From Methylophilaceae bacterium (GTDB taxonomy: Bacteria > Pseudomonadota > Gammaproteobacteria > Burkholderiales > Methylophilaceae): 64,000 bases of DNA. The position numbers were made by a program, and so were the translations under genes. The notes under the pieces were generated by a model. That model saw only the letters and a program-made list of their open reading frames with translations. It searched no databases and was not told where the DNA came from. This document shows positions 17,801 through 27,553 of this stretch, piece by piece. The stretch's first letter is position 1. Each line of letters begins with the position of its first letter. The DNA is taken from NCBI GenBank assembly GCA_947379975.1, contig CANCPF010000005.1, positions 1-64,000 of the forward strand. Direction: 5' to 3'.

Positions 17801-19258
17801 TTAAATCTCGATTAACTTCTTTAACATTTGTATGCCAAAGCCAACACCAAAGCCATTGGTGTCACTCTGTATTGCTCCTAAGCCGCCTTTGCAGTTAGCT
17901 GAAGATAAGTCGGTATGTAACCAAGCGACATCATTTTCAATAAACCTGCCTAAAAATCGCGCGGCATGAATGTGGTCAGCACCACCTTCTAAAGTACATT
18001 GTTTAATATCTGCGATGTCGCTATCTAATGCACTTTCATAGTCGTCATCGTAAGGGAAGGCGACAATACGCTCACCAGCTTCATCGCCAGCACCGACTGC
18101 TTTACAAGCCAATTCAGGACGATTGCTAATGACACCACTCATGCGGTCACCTAGCGCTGCCATCATGCTACCAGTAAGGGTAGCAAAATCTATAATTACA
18201 TCTGGTTTCTCACGGCTTGCCAGTGTTAATGTATCTGCCAACACCATGCGGCCTTCTGCGTCGGTATGCACGATTTCTATGGTCATGCCGTTTAGCGCAG
18301 TCACCACATCGTTCTGTTTATAGGCTAACGGCCCAATATGATTTTGTGCAATGGCTAGCCAGCAATCGATTTTAATCGGCAATTGTTGTTGCGTTGCCGC
18401 AAGTAGAATTCCTAAAGTCACTGCACTTCCATTCATGTCTTCATGCATGCCTTGCATATATTTGGCTGGCTTAATGTTATGCCCACCAGTATCAAAGCAA
18501 ATGCCTTTACCAACTAAGGCGATATGTTTTTTAGCTTCTTTGGGCGTATAAGTTAAGTGTACGATGGCTGCATCTAGCGGATCACTGCCTTGGCCGACAG
18601 CGTAGAATGCGCCTGCGCCCATTTTTTTAAGTGCAGGCATATCAAATTCTTCATGTTTCCAACCTTGTGTCTTGGCTAAAGCGGCTACTTTTTCGCGGTA
18701 CACGCTGGGAGTTAATTCATTAGGTGGTGTAATCGTTAGTTGGCGGCATAATGTATTGCCTGCCACTCGCGCATTCACATAAGCATAGTCGTGGCTTGCT
18801 TCATAACCGTAAATATTAATGTTTTTGAGCGGCTTGAATTTATTTTCTTTTTTACGGCTTGGTAATTCAGCTGCGTTGACAGTTGTCACGTAGTAGGCGG
18901 CGCAGGCATGGGCTTCGCGGCTAGCTTCATCGCCAAGCACGCAGATAGCTAAACTTTCTGGTTGTTCATCTAATAATAATTTGGCAGCTTTGCGTAGTAG
19001 TACGTGGCGCTGAAACATGTTTAATTTCTCTGCCAAGACCACGAAACTAGCGATGCCGCCATTAGGCAGATCTAAGCTTACCGGCGATTTCGCTAAGTCT
19101 TTATATTCGCTATTCGTTCTTTTAAGTTTTGTGCGCAGTGATTCTGCAAAAGGTATGTCGAATTCTTCTTTTTCTGTAAGTACAAAAAGGATGTGATTTT
19201 CAGAAGATAGTGATTTATCGCTACCAATCGCTGTAAATTGTGACAATTTTAATGACAT
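17801..19258 (-). CDS. M17 family leucyl aminopeptidase
   Basis: This is a cytosolic di-zinc aminopeptidase that removes N-terminal residues from peptides. The catalytic domain carries KGICFDTGGHNIKP (lysine and aspartate zinc ligands), HEDMNGSA and the family signature HTDAEGRMVLADTL, in which the usual Asn-Thr-Asp is His-Thr-Asp. The 485 residues include a diverged N-terminal domain. It is monocistronic on the minus strand and divergent from the pyruvate dehydrogenase operon. It is closer to a PepA/PepB-like general peptidase than to a DNA-binding PepA, but this was read by eye only. Confidence 0.9.
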   Translation of the reverse strand: MSLKLSQFTAIGSDKSLSSENHILFVLTEKEEFDIPFAESLRTKLKRTNSEYKDLAKSPVSLDLPNGGIASFVVLAEKLNMFQRHVLLRKAAKLLLDEQPESLAICVLGDEASREAHACAAYYVTTVNAAELPSRKKENKFKPLKNINIYGYEASHDYAYVNARVAGNTLCRQLTITPPNELTPSVYREKVAALAKTQGWKHEEFDMPALKKMGAGAFYAVGQGSDPLDAAIVHLTYTPKEAKKHIALVGKGICFDTGGHNIKPAKYMQGMHEDMNGSAVTLGILLAATQQQLPIKIDCWLAIAQNHIGPLAYKQNDVVTALNGMTIEIVHTDAEGRMVLADTLTLASREKPDVIIDFATLTGSMMAALGDRMSGVISNRPELACKAVGAGDEAGERIVAFPYDDDYESALDSDIADIKQCTLEGGADHIHAARFLGRFIENDVAWLHTDLSSANCKGGLGAIQSDTNGFGVGFGIQMLKKLIEI

Positions 19259-19551
19259 TTAATTTCCCTTAACTCTTATATAATATGTATTACAACTGTA
19301 GCAGAACTTGTAAATACGGTCTGGTTTTGCTTGGTTTAACTTGACCAAAAAGCCTAAAAAAGCCACACTACTGCCTTAATTGAAATAGATTCAGTGGTTT
19401 TAATATTTTTTGATGCTATGTTCTTGTATAGAACAGCCTAGTTCAAGTTTAGTTGCTAGCGCGTTTTGTATATTTAGTGTTTTGTACATTTGCATTAGTG
19501 CTTTAATGCAAATTATACGCGTAGCAACCACAACACGGAGAAATCTCACGC

Positions 19552-22236
19552 ATGACAACGAATTCGCAAGACACGACTCAAAACAAGGGTTTAATTGAAA
19601 CCGATCCGCAAGAAACGCAAGAGTGGTTAGATGCGCTGACTGCAGTCATTGAAAATGAAGGTACAGAACGTGCTCATTTTCTACTTGAGGCCATGATTGA
19701 TAAAGCCCGTCGGTCAGGTAGCAACTTGCCATACAATGCGACGACAGCTTATGTAAATACTATTCCTACTCACTTGCAGGCTAAATTGCCTGGCGACCCA
19801 GAAATGGAACGCCGTATTCGTGCGCTAGTGCGCTGGAATGCCATTATGACGGTGTTGCGTGCGAACGAGAAATCTCCAGGGGTGGGTGGACATATCGCTA
19901 GCTTTCAATCTGCCGCTACTTTATATGACACGGCTTTTAACCATTTTTTTCGTGCAGCCAATGAAAACTTTGGTGGCGACTGTGTTTACTTCCAAGGCCA
20001 TTCATCGCCAGGTGTGTATGCGCGTGCTTTCTTAGAAGGCCGTATTTCAGAAGATCAGCTTACTAATTTCCGCCAAGAAACTGCAGGTAATGGTTTATCT
20101 AGCTATCCACACCCGTGGTTAATGCCAGACTTTTGGCAGTTCCCAACGGTTTCTATGGGTTTAGGTCCGATCACTGGTATTTATCAAGCGCGCTTTTTAA
20201 AATATATCCATGATCGTGGTATTGCGGATACCAGTGACCGTAAAGTTTGGGTGTTTTGTGGTGATGGCGAGATGGACGAGCCAGAATCATTGGGCGCGAT
20301 TTCATTAGCAAGCCGTGAAAAATTAGATAACCTAATTTTTGTGGTGAACTGTAATCTACAGCGTTTAGATGGCCCAGTGCGCGGCAACGGCAAAATTATT
20401 CAAGAGTTGGAATCAGATTTCCGTGGTTCTGGCTGGAATGTATTGAAAGTCGTTTGGGGTTCTTATTGGGATCCATTGTTGGCCATGGATAAAGATGGCT
20501 TGCTTAAAAAACGCATGGAAGAATGCGTAGATGGCGAATACCAAAACTTTAAGCAAAAAGGCGGCGCGTACACACGCGAACACTTCTTTGGTAAATATCC
20601 TGAGCTAAAAGAAATGGTCGCGGCCATGAGTGACGCCGATATTTGGCGCTTGAACCGTGGTGGTCATGATCCTCATAAAGTTTACGCGGCGTATCATTCA
20701 GCGGTGAACCATAAAGGTCAGCCAACAGTGATTTTAGCTAAAACTGTTAAAGGTTACGGTATGGGCGAAGCCGGTGAGGCGCAAAATACCACGCATCAGC
20801 AAAAAAGCATGGATTTAACGTCACTTAAACATTTTAGAGATCGCTTTGATTTGCCGATCACCGATGAACAAGTAGAGAACTTAAGCTTTTACAAGCCAGC
20901 GGCAGATTCACCAGAAATGCAATACATGGCGACACGCCGCGCGGCGATGGGTGGTTCTGTGCCTGCGCGTAGACGTAAAGGTAACGAGCTCACTATTCCA
21001 CCATTGTCAGCGTTTGAAAATATGTTGGTTTCAACTGGCGAGCGTGAAATCTCTACCACCATGGCATTTGTGCGTATTCTTTCTACTTTAGTGCGCGATA
21101 AACAAATTGGTAAGTTTGTGGTACCTATTGTGCCAGATGAAGCGCGTACTTTTGGTATGGAAGGCATGTTCCGCCAGTTGGGTATTTACGCCAGCCAAGG
21201 CCAGTTGTATGAGCCTATGGATTCTGACCAAGTCATGTATTACAAAGAGTCTAAAGATGGTCAGATCTTAGAAGAGGGCATTAACGAAGCGGGTTCATTC
21301 TCTAGCTGGATGGCAGCGGCAACATCATATTCAGTGACGGGCGTGCAGATGATCCCGTTCTACATTTTCTATTCTATGTTTGGTTTCCAACGTATTGGCG
21401 ATTTGGCTTGGGCAGCCGGCGATTCACGTGCGCGTGGTTTCTTGCTAGGCGCGACCGCTGGCCGTACTACGTTGAATGGTGAAGGCTTGCAACACGAAGA
21501 TGGCCACAGCCATTTAATGTCGGCGACCATTCCTAACTGTATTTCTTACGATCCAACCTTTGCTTATGAATTAGCGGTAATTATTCAAGAAGGCTTGCGT
21601 CGTATGGTGCAAAATCAAGAAGATGTGTATTACTACATTACCTTGATGAACGAGAATTACACGCATCCAGAAATGCCAAAAGGCGCTGAGGCTGGCATCC
21701 TTAAAGGTATTTATAACTTTAGCAAATCAAAAGCTAAGGGCGAGAAAGTACAATTAATGGGTAGTGGCGTAATCTTGCGTGAAGTGATTGCCGCGGCCGA
21801 AATGTTAGAAAAAGAATGGGGTGTTGCGGCCGATGTTTGGAGCGTCACCAGCTTCAACGAATTGCGCAGAGATGGCTTAGATGCTGAACGCTGGAATATG
21901 CTGAACCCAGAAAAACCACAACGTTTAAGCTATGTAGCTGAAGCGATGCAAGGCGCGCAAGGTCCAACAATTGCTTCTACCGATTACATGAAAGCATTTG
22001 CTGAGCAAATTGCTGGTTTTGTACCAGGTAAGTTTGTCGCTTTAGGCACCGATGGTTATGGCCGTTCAGATAGCCGCGAAGCGCTACGTAGCTTCTTTGA
22101 AGTGGACAGATATTACGTGGTGGTTGCCTCACTAAAAGCATTGGCTGATGAAGGTAAATTGCCTGCAAGTAAAGTAACTGAAGCGATTGTTAAATACAAG
22201 TTAGACGCTAATAAGCCTAACCCAACTACCGTTTAA
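19552..22236 (+). CDS. aceE: Pyruvate dehydrogenase E1 component (homodimeric type)
   Basis: E1 decarboxylates pyruvate using thiamine diphosphate and passes the acetyl group to the lipoyl domain of E2. The 894-residue chain is the single-polypeptide AceE type. The thiamine diphosphate motif appears as GDGEMDEPES, with a later VVNCNLQRLDGPVRGNGKIIQ stretch and the second half containing GINEAGSFSSWMAAATSY. The ATG is preceded by a GGAG site. It is first in an operon with aceF (12-base gap), lpdA and an FAD oxidase. The 293-base region upstream holds divergent promoters for this gene and the aminopeptidase. Confidence 0.97.
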   Translation: MTTNSQDTTQNKGLIETDPQETQEWLDALTAVIENEGTERAHFLLEAMIDKARRSGSNLPYNATTAYVNTIPTHLQAKLPGDPEMERRIRALVRWNAIMTVLRANEKSPGVGGHIASFQSAATLYDTAFNHFFRAANENFGGDCVYFQGHSSPGVYARAFLEGRISEDQLTNFRQETAGNGLSSYPHPWLMPDFWQFPTVSMGLGPITGIYQARFLKYIHDRGIADTSDRKVWVFCGDGEMDEPESLGAISLASREKLDNLIFVVNCNLQRLDGPVRGNGKIIQELESDFRGSGWNVLKVVWGSYWDPLLAMDKDGLLKKRMEECVDGEYQNFKQKGGAYTREHFFGKYPELKEMVAAMSDADIWRLNRGGHDPHKVYAAYHSAVNHKGQPTVILAKTVKGYGMGEAGEAQNTTHQQKSMDLTSLKHFRDRFDLPITDEQVENLSFYKPAADSPEMQYMATRRAAMGGSVPARRRKGNELTIPPLSAFENMLVSTGEREISTTMAFVRILSTLVRDKQIGKFVVPIVPDEARTFGMEGMFRQLGIYASQGQLYEPMDSDQVMYYKESKDGQILEEGINEAGSFSSWMAAATSYSVTGVQMIPFYIFYSMFGFQRIGDLAWAAGDSRARGFLLGATAGRTTLNGEGLQHEDGHSHLMSATIPNCISYDPTFAYELAVIIQEGLRRMVQNQEDVYYYITLMNENYTHPEMPKGAEAGILKGIYNFSKSKAKGEKVQLMGSGVILREVIAAAEMLEKEWGVAADVWSVTSFNELRRDGLDAERWNMLNPEKPQRLSYVAEAMQGAQGPTIASTDYMKAFAEQIAGFVPGKFVALGTDGYGRSDSREALRSFFEVDRYYVVVASLKALADEGKLPASKVTEAIVKYKLDANKPNPTTV

Positions 22237-22248
22237 AAGGACGCACAG

Positions 22249-23592
22249 ATGGCAATTCAAGACGTATTTGTCCCAGATATCGGTAATTTTGATAGTGTGG
22301 ATGTGATTGAAATATTAGTAAAAGCAGGCGATGAAATCGCTAAAGAAGATTCGCTGATGACCGTGGAATCAGATAAAGCTTCGATGGATATTCCTTCGCC
22401 GTTTGCTGGCGTGGTAAAAGAAGTGAAAATGAAGGTGGGCGATAAAGCTGCTCAAGGTGGTTTGATTTTGACCATGGATGTCAGTGAAGCTGCGGCTAAG
22501 CCTGCAGCAGCACAAGCCGTTGCGGTGGCAGAAAAGCCAGCCGTAATTGCGGTTGCCATTCCAGAATCCAGTATTCCTGAACCTAGCCGCCCAGCGCCAG
22601 AGCCACCAAAAACCATCGCGCCAGCGCACCAACCTGCGCCAGTCGGTGCCAGTGCAGTGGTTGACGCAGGTAAACCATCACATGCGAGTCCATCAGTGCG
22701 TAAATTTGCCCGTGAATTAGGCGTAAATTTAGCTTTTGTTAAAGGTAGCGCGGCCAAAAACCGCATTGTGCAACAAGATGTGCAAGCCTACGTAAAAGGT
22801 GAGTTAGCTAAACCACGTACAGAAAATATGGGTGCAGGTTTAGGTAGTTTGGCTACTTTAGCCATGCCGGTGATTGATTTTAGCAAATTTGGCGATATTG
22901 AAACAAAGCCGCTATCACGTATTAAAAAGCTTTCAGGCGCTAACTTGCACCGTAATTGGGTGACTGCACCGCACGTGACGCAGTTTGACGAAGCTGATAT
23001 TACTGACTTGGAAGACTTTAGAAAGTCTATGCAAGCTGATGCTGAAAAACGTGGCGTAAAACTCACTATGTTGGCATTTTTAATCAAAGCTTCAGTGAAT
23101 GCACTTAAAGCTTATCCTAATTTTAATGCCTCACTTTCTCCAGATGGCGATAGCTTGATTCTAAAAAATTACTACAACATCGGCTTTGCTTGCGACACGC
23201 CAGATGGTTTAGTGGTGCCGGTAGTGAAAGATGTACAGCAAAAAGACGTGTTGGATATTGCCCGCGATTTGATGGATTTATCCACCAAAGCCCGCGAACG
23301 CAAGCTTAAAGTAGAAGAAATGCAAGGCGGTTGCTTTACTATTTCTAGCTTAGGCGGTATAGGCGGTACGATGTTTACGCCGATTATCAACTGTCCAGAA
23401 GTGGCGATTTTAGGCGTTTCACGCGCTAGTATGCAGCCTGTTTACGAAGCAAAAACAAAAGCTTTTGAGCCGCGTTTAATGTTGCCAATGTCACTTTCTT
23501 ATGATCATCGCGTAGTTGATGGGGCTGATGGCGCTAGGTTCACGAGCCACATGCGTATGATGTTAAGTGATGTGCGTAGATTATTGCTTTAA
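22249..23592 (+). CDS. aceF: Dihydrolipoyllysine acetyltransferase (PDH E2)
   Basis: This is the E2 core of the pyruvate dehydrogenase complex, transferring acetyl groups to CoA. Domain order: one lipoyl domain (lysine in VESDKASMDIPS, about residue 43), an Ala/Pro-rich linker, a peripheral subunit-binding domain (ASPSVRKFARELGVNL) and the catalytic domain ending with DHRVVDGADGARF. E. coli AceF has three lipoyl domains; this one has a single one, and another is fused to the E3 encoded downstream. The length is 447 residues. Confidence 0.96.
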   Translation: MAIQDVFVPDIGNFDSVDVIEILVKAGDEIAKEDSLMTVESDKASMDIPSPFAGVVKEVKMKVGDKAAQGGLILTMDVSEAAAKPAAAQAVAVAEKPAVIAVAIPESSIPEPSRPAPEPPKTIAPAHQPAPVGASAVVDAGKPSHASPSVRKFARELGVNLAFVKGSAAKNRIVQQDVQAYVKGELAKPRTENMGAGLGSLATLAMPVIDFSKFGDIETKPLSRIKKLSGANLHRNWVTAPHVTQFDEADITDLEDFRKSMQADAEKRGVKLTMLAFLIKASVNALKAYPNFNASLSPDGDSLILKNYYNIGFACDTPDGLVVPVVKDVQQKDVLDIARDLMDLSTKARERKLKVEEMQGGCFTISSLGGIGGTMFTPIINCPEVAILGVSRASMQPVYEAKTKAFEPRLMLPMSLSYDHRVVDGADGARFTSHMRMMLSDVRRLLL

Positions 23593-23678
23593 GCCTAAAC
23601 ACTGACCGTGTGTTACATGCTTTAAATAACAAAGCTGCGAGCAATTGAGTTTAATTAAAGTTTTAAAAAAGGGTATGC

Positions 23679-25463
23679 ATGAGCAATATCGTAGAAGTTT
23701 TAGTCCCAGATATAGGTAACTTTGATAGTGTAGATGTGATTGAAGTGCTGGTGAAAGTCGGTGACGTCATCGCCGTTGAAGATTCACTGATTACCGTTGA
23801 ATCCGATAAAGCTTCTATGGATATTCCTTCATCAGTTGCCGGTACAGTAAAAGAAGTGAAGGTGAGCGTAGGCGATAAAGTGGCTAAAGGTAGCTTAATG
23901 TTACTGGTTGAGGCTATTGCTTCTACAGTTAGTGCGCCTGCTCAAGTGGCGGTTGCTCAAACAGCCACAGTTCAAGCTACAGCAGTTCAAACGGCTCCGG
24001 CTCAAACAGCTAGCCCAGTTGTTAGTAGCTCATCAGTCATTCCAGCATCAGACTTGCACGCTGAAGTCGTCGTTTTAGGTTCAGGTCCGGGTGGCTATAC
24101 CGCAGCTTTCCGTGCCGCAGACTTAGGCAAAAAAGTGGTGTTAATTGAGCGTTATTCAACATTAGGCGGTGTTTGTCTTAATGTTGGCTGCATTCCGTCT
24201 AAAGCTTTATTACACACGGCAAAAGTGATTACCGAAGCGGAAGAAACTGCACATCATGGTGTGAGTTTTAGTGCGCCGAATATTGATTTAGAGCAATTAC
24301 GCAATTGGAAAGCTAATGACGTTGTTGCTAAACTCACTGGCGGATTGTCCGCAATGGCCAAACAACGCGGTGTGACTGTGGTGCAAGGTTTAGGCAAGTT
24401 TACTGGTCCAAATCAAATCGCCGTGACATCTGCAGATGGCAAAATTACCACAGTTTCATTCGATAACGCTATTATCGCGGCAGGTTCGCAAGCAAGCAAA
24501 TTCCCCGGTGCGCCAGACGATGAACGCATTATGGATTCTACCGGTGCTTTGGCCTTGGCAGACATTCCAAAACGTATGTTGGTTATCGGTGGTGGTATTA
24601 TCGGCCTAGAAATGGGTACCGTTTATGATGCGCTAGGGTCTAGAGTTAGCGTGGTCGAGTTTACTGATGGCCTGATTCAAGGTTGCGACCGCGACTTAGT
24701 GCGCCCCTTACAAAAACGTATGGAAAAACGCTTTGAAAGTATTATGTTGTCTACCAAAGTGGCAAAAATGGAATCCAAAGCCGATGGTATTCATGTGAGC
24801 TTTGAGGGTGAAGCGGCTCCTAAAGAAGCACAAATTTACGACCGTGTGCTAGTTTCTATCGGCCGTCGCCCGAATGGTAAAAACATTGCCGCAGAAAATG
24901 CTGGCGTAGCCGTAAACGAGTGGGGCTTTATCAATGTAGATAAACAAATGCGCACTAATGTGCCACATATTTTTGCCATTGGCGACATCGTCGGTCAACC
25001 AATGCTGGCGCATAAAGCCACGCATGAAGGCAAAATAGCCGCAGAAGTGATCGCCGGTCATAAAGTTGAGTTTCAAGCATTAGCAATTCCATCCGTAGCC
25101 TATACAGATCCTGAAATCGCTTGGGCTGGCGTCACTGAAATTGAAGCTAAAGCCAAAGGTATAGAATATGAAAAAGCTTCATTCCCTTGGGCGGCTAGTG
25201 GTCGCGCTATCTCAGTTGCACGTACTGAAGGTTCAACCAAATTAATCTTCGACAAAACTACGCACAGATTAATAGGCGCTGGTATTGTTGGCGTAAATGC
25301 CGGTGAATTGTTGGCCGAAACGGTATTAGCCATTGAAATGGGTGCTGATGCGCATGATTTAGGCTTAACTATTCATGCACACCCGACTTTATCTGAAACG
25401 GTTTGCTTCGCGGCGGAGATGAAAGAGGGTACGATTACCGATCTTTACATCAAAAAAAGATAG
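23679..25463 (+). CDS. lpdA: Dihydrolipoamide dehydrogenase (PDH E3) with N-terminal lipoyl domain
   Basis: E3 reoxidises the lipoyl group and reduces NAD+. The first 80 residues are a lipoyl domain (VESDKASMDIPSS) nearly identical to that of AceF. A linker of about 40 residues rich in Ala, Gln, Thr and Val leads to the flavoprotein. This has an FAD-binding GSGPGGYTAAFRAADLG, the redox disulfide in GGVCLNVGCIPSK, an NAD-binding GGGIIGLEMGTVY and the catalytic His-Glu region HAHPTLSETV. Lipoyl-E3 fusions of this type are known in Neisseria and other betaproteobacteria. The length of 594 residues fits. Confidence 0.96.
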   Translation: MSNIVEVLVPDIGNFDSVDVIEVLVKVGDVIAVEDSLITVESDKASMDIPSSVAGTVKEVKVSVGDKVAKGSLMLLVEAIASTVSAPAQVAVAQTATVQATAVQTAPAQTASPVVSSSSVIPASDLHAEVVVLGSGPGGYTAAFRAADLGKKVVLIERYSTLGGVCLNVGCIPSKALLHTAKVITEAEETAHHGVSFSAPNIDLEQLRNWKANDVVAKLTGGLSAMAKQRGVTVVQGLGKFTGPNQIAVTSADGKITTVSFDNAIIAAGSQASKFPGAPDDERIMDSTGALALADIPKRMLVIGGGIIGLEMGTVYDALGSRVSVVEFTDGLIQGCDRDLVRPLQKRMEKRFESIMLSTKVAKMESKADGIHVSFEGEAAPKEAQIYDRVLVSIGRRPNGKNIAAENAGVAVNEWGFINVDKQMRTNVPHIFAIGDIVGQPMLAHKATHEGKIAAEVIAGHKVEFQALAIPSVAYTDPEIAWAGVTEIEAKAKGIEYEKASFPWAASGRAISVARTEGSTKLIFDKTTHRLIGAGIVGVNAGELLAETVLAIEMGADAHDLGLTIHAHPTLSETVCFAAEMKEGTITDLYIKKR

Positions 25464-25473
25464 TAGTAATTTA

Positions 25474-26856
25474 ATGACTAAGCCAGTAACGATCAACCCT
25501 GATTTTATTCTAGCGTTAGCGCATATTTTGCCTAGCGATAGACTGTTTACCGACCCAGTAGATTGCTACGCTTACGCTTACGATAATTCGCGTATTTTTC
25601 ATGCGCCGATTGCGGTGGCTTTTCCACTTAATGCGGAAGAAGTGCAAGCGGTCATTATTCTGTGCAATCTGCATAAAGTGCCAGTGGTGCCACGTGGGCG
25701 TGGGACCGGCACCGCTGGTGGTAGTGTGCCTGAGGCTGGTGGTGTAGCGCTTTCGCTGGAACGCATGAATAATATTATCAGTGTTGATCCTGATAATCGC
25801 ATGGCGATTGTGCAACCCGGTGTGCTCAATCAAGAATTGCAAGATGCTATTAAAGGCGTAGGTTTCTTTTGGCCACCAGATCCCTCTAGCGCAGCATATT
25901 GCAGCATAGGCGGCAATCTAGCGACTTGTGCCGCAGGACCGCATGCAGTGAAATATGGTGTGGCGCGCGATCATGTGCTCGGTTTAAAAGCAGTTACCGG
26001 CAATGGCGATATAATTAAAACTGGCTGTTACACTAGCAAAGGCGTGGTAGGTTACGATTTAACGCGATTATTAGTTGGTTCAGAAGGCACGCTCGCGGTG
26101 ATCGTGGAAGCGACACTTAAACTGACACCGCTACCAAAAAATACTGGTGGTATTACCGCAGAATTTGTGGATACTTATAGTTGCGCAAAAGCCATTGCGG
26201 CCATTATGGCGCAACCATATACACCAAGCGCATTAGAGTTTTTAGATAATGGGGCGCTTAGTCTGATTCGAGGCCGCCATAAAAATCTATTGCCAGAAAA
26301 TGCTAAAGCGTATTTGATGATAGAAGTCGATGGCGCACAGCAAGAGATTATTGAGGCGACTGAGGCAATTTTATTGGCCTGCCAAGTAGATGGGTTAATT
26401 GAAGCGAAAGTAGCTACTGATACCAAAGCCTTATGGGCTGCGCGCAAAGCATTGTCGCCGTTACTGAAAGATATTGCGCCTAAAAAAATCAATGAAGATA
26501 TTGCTGTGCCGGTATCTCATTTGCCGGAATTACTCACTGGATTAGAAAAATTAGCTACACAATACAAAATATCCAACGTGAATTTTGGCCATGCTGGCAA
26601 TGGTAATATTCATGTGAATTTGTTGGTTAACCCAGAAAATTCAGATGAAATGACCCGTGCTTATGCGTGTTTGGATGAAGTGTTTAGTTTAGTGTTGTCG
26701 CTGCAGGGCACGTTATCTGGCGAGCATGGCGTAGGCATGGCAAAGCGACCATTTATCTCACGCGAGATTGATGAGACGACCATGAATTTAATGCGTGCGG
26801 TAAAACTTACTTTTGATCCGAGTAATATTCTGAATCCAGGTAAGTTGTTTCCTTAA
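25474..26856 (+). CDS. FAD-linked oxidase of the D-lactate/glycolate dehydrogenase family
   Basis: This 460-residue protein has the two-part FAD-binding domain of the GlcD/DLD family (PRGRGTGTAGGSVPEAGGVALSLERMN, and CSIGGNLATCAAGPHAVKYG). The C-terminal cap domain carries the catalytic-site HAGNGNIHVN and GEHGVGMAKR motifs. The gene lies ten bases after lpdA, so it is probably co-transcribed with pyruvate dehydrogenase. D-lactate to pyruvate would feed that complex directly, which makes D-lactate the most likely substrate; glycolate or another 2-hydroxy acid is possible. No GlcE/GlcF partner genes are adjacent. Confidence 0.85.
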   Translation: MTKPVTINPDFILALAHILPSDRLFTDPVDCYAYAYDNSRIFHAPIAVAFPLNAEEVQAVIILCNLHKVPVVPRGRGTGTAGGSVPEAGGVALSLERMNNIISVDPDNRMAIVQPGVLNQELQDAIKGVGFFWPPDPSSAAYCSIGGNLATCAAGPHAVKYGVARDHVLGLKAVTGNGDIIKTGCYTSKGVVGYDLTRLLVGSEGTLAVIVEATLKLTPLPKNTGGITAEFVDTYSCAKAIAAIMAQPYTPSALEFLDNGALSLIRGRHKNLLPENAKAYLMIEVDGAQQEIIEATEAILLACQVDGLIEAKVATDTKALWAARKALSPLLKDIAPKKINEDIAVPVSHLPELLTGLEKLATQYKISNVNFGHAGNGNIHVNLLVNPENSDEMTRAYACLDEVFSLVLSLQGTLSGEHGVGMAKRPFISREIDETTMNLMRAVKLTFDPSNILNPGKLFP

Positions 26857-26878
26857 CAGTTTGGTCTATTAAGCTGAC

Positions 26879-27553
26879 TTAGTTGCAAGTCACTTGTTTT
26901 AAATCTGCCTCAGGGAAGTCTAATTTTAGTTTTTTAATTTCAGCGACTTGCGGCTCTTCCAAATGCTTAAATAGCAGATTGAAATGGCCTTTTCCTTGGT
27001 CGCGCAAGGTTTTAACGACATCACTCACACCCTTGGCTTTAAGTTCATCCATTAATTTAATGGCTAGTTTTTCATCTTCAAATACACCAAATGAGATAGC
27101 ATTGCGCCATTTAGGCTCTTGCATTACAAATAAATCTTGTACGCCTAGTGCTTGTAATTGCGCTGCTTTTGCTTGTGCATTTTGTGCTGATTTGACTGGC
27201 GGTATGTAGATCCAAAACAGCTTACGAATTTGGGCATCTTGGTCAGTTTGTTCTTTTGTTGTTGGTTTTAGCATAAGTTTTGCAGCGCCTGTTTGTGCTG
27301 CAGCAATGCGAGTAGGTGAAAATACACCCCATTCATAACACGATGGAGTGCTGGCTATCATTGTTATAGGCTCAGTCATGACGCCTGCTTTTTTAGGCAA
27401 TAAGTCTAATTGCTGTTGTGTTAATAGACTGATCTTTTCAGGATTTAATTCAGGCAGTTTAACTACTTGCGTATTAGGTAAAACGTAGTCCATATTAAAA
27501 TAAGCAAACAAGGCTAGGTTAACGATTAATAACAACCAAATTAACCTTCTCAT
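26879..27553 (-). CDS. SPOR-domain protein, membrane-anchored
   Basis: A single N-terminal transmembrane segment (LIWLLLIVNLALFAYFNMDYV) anchors a periplasmic part. Its last roughly 100 residues resemble a SPOR domain: FWIYIPPVKSAQNAQAKAAQL, GVQDLFV and ISFGVFEDEKLAIKLMDELKAKGV. SPOR domains bind peptidoglycan lacking stem peptides, often at division sites. The start codon overlaps the coaX stop as ATGA, so the two are translationally coupled. The birA-coaX-SPOR order is common in betaproteobacteria. The specific function is unknown. Confidence 0.82.
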   Translation of the reverse strand: MRRLIWLLLIVNLALFAYFNMDYVLPNTQVVKLPELNPEKISLLTQQQLDLLPKKAGVMTEPITMIASTPSCYEWGVFSPTRIAAAQTGAAKLMLKPTTKEQTDQDAQIRKLFWIYIPPVKSAQNAQAKAAQLQALGVQDLFVMQEPKWRNAISFGVFEDEKLAIKLMDELKAKGVSDVVKTLRDQGKGHFNLLFKHLEEPQVAEIKKLKLDFPEADLKQVTCN

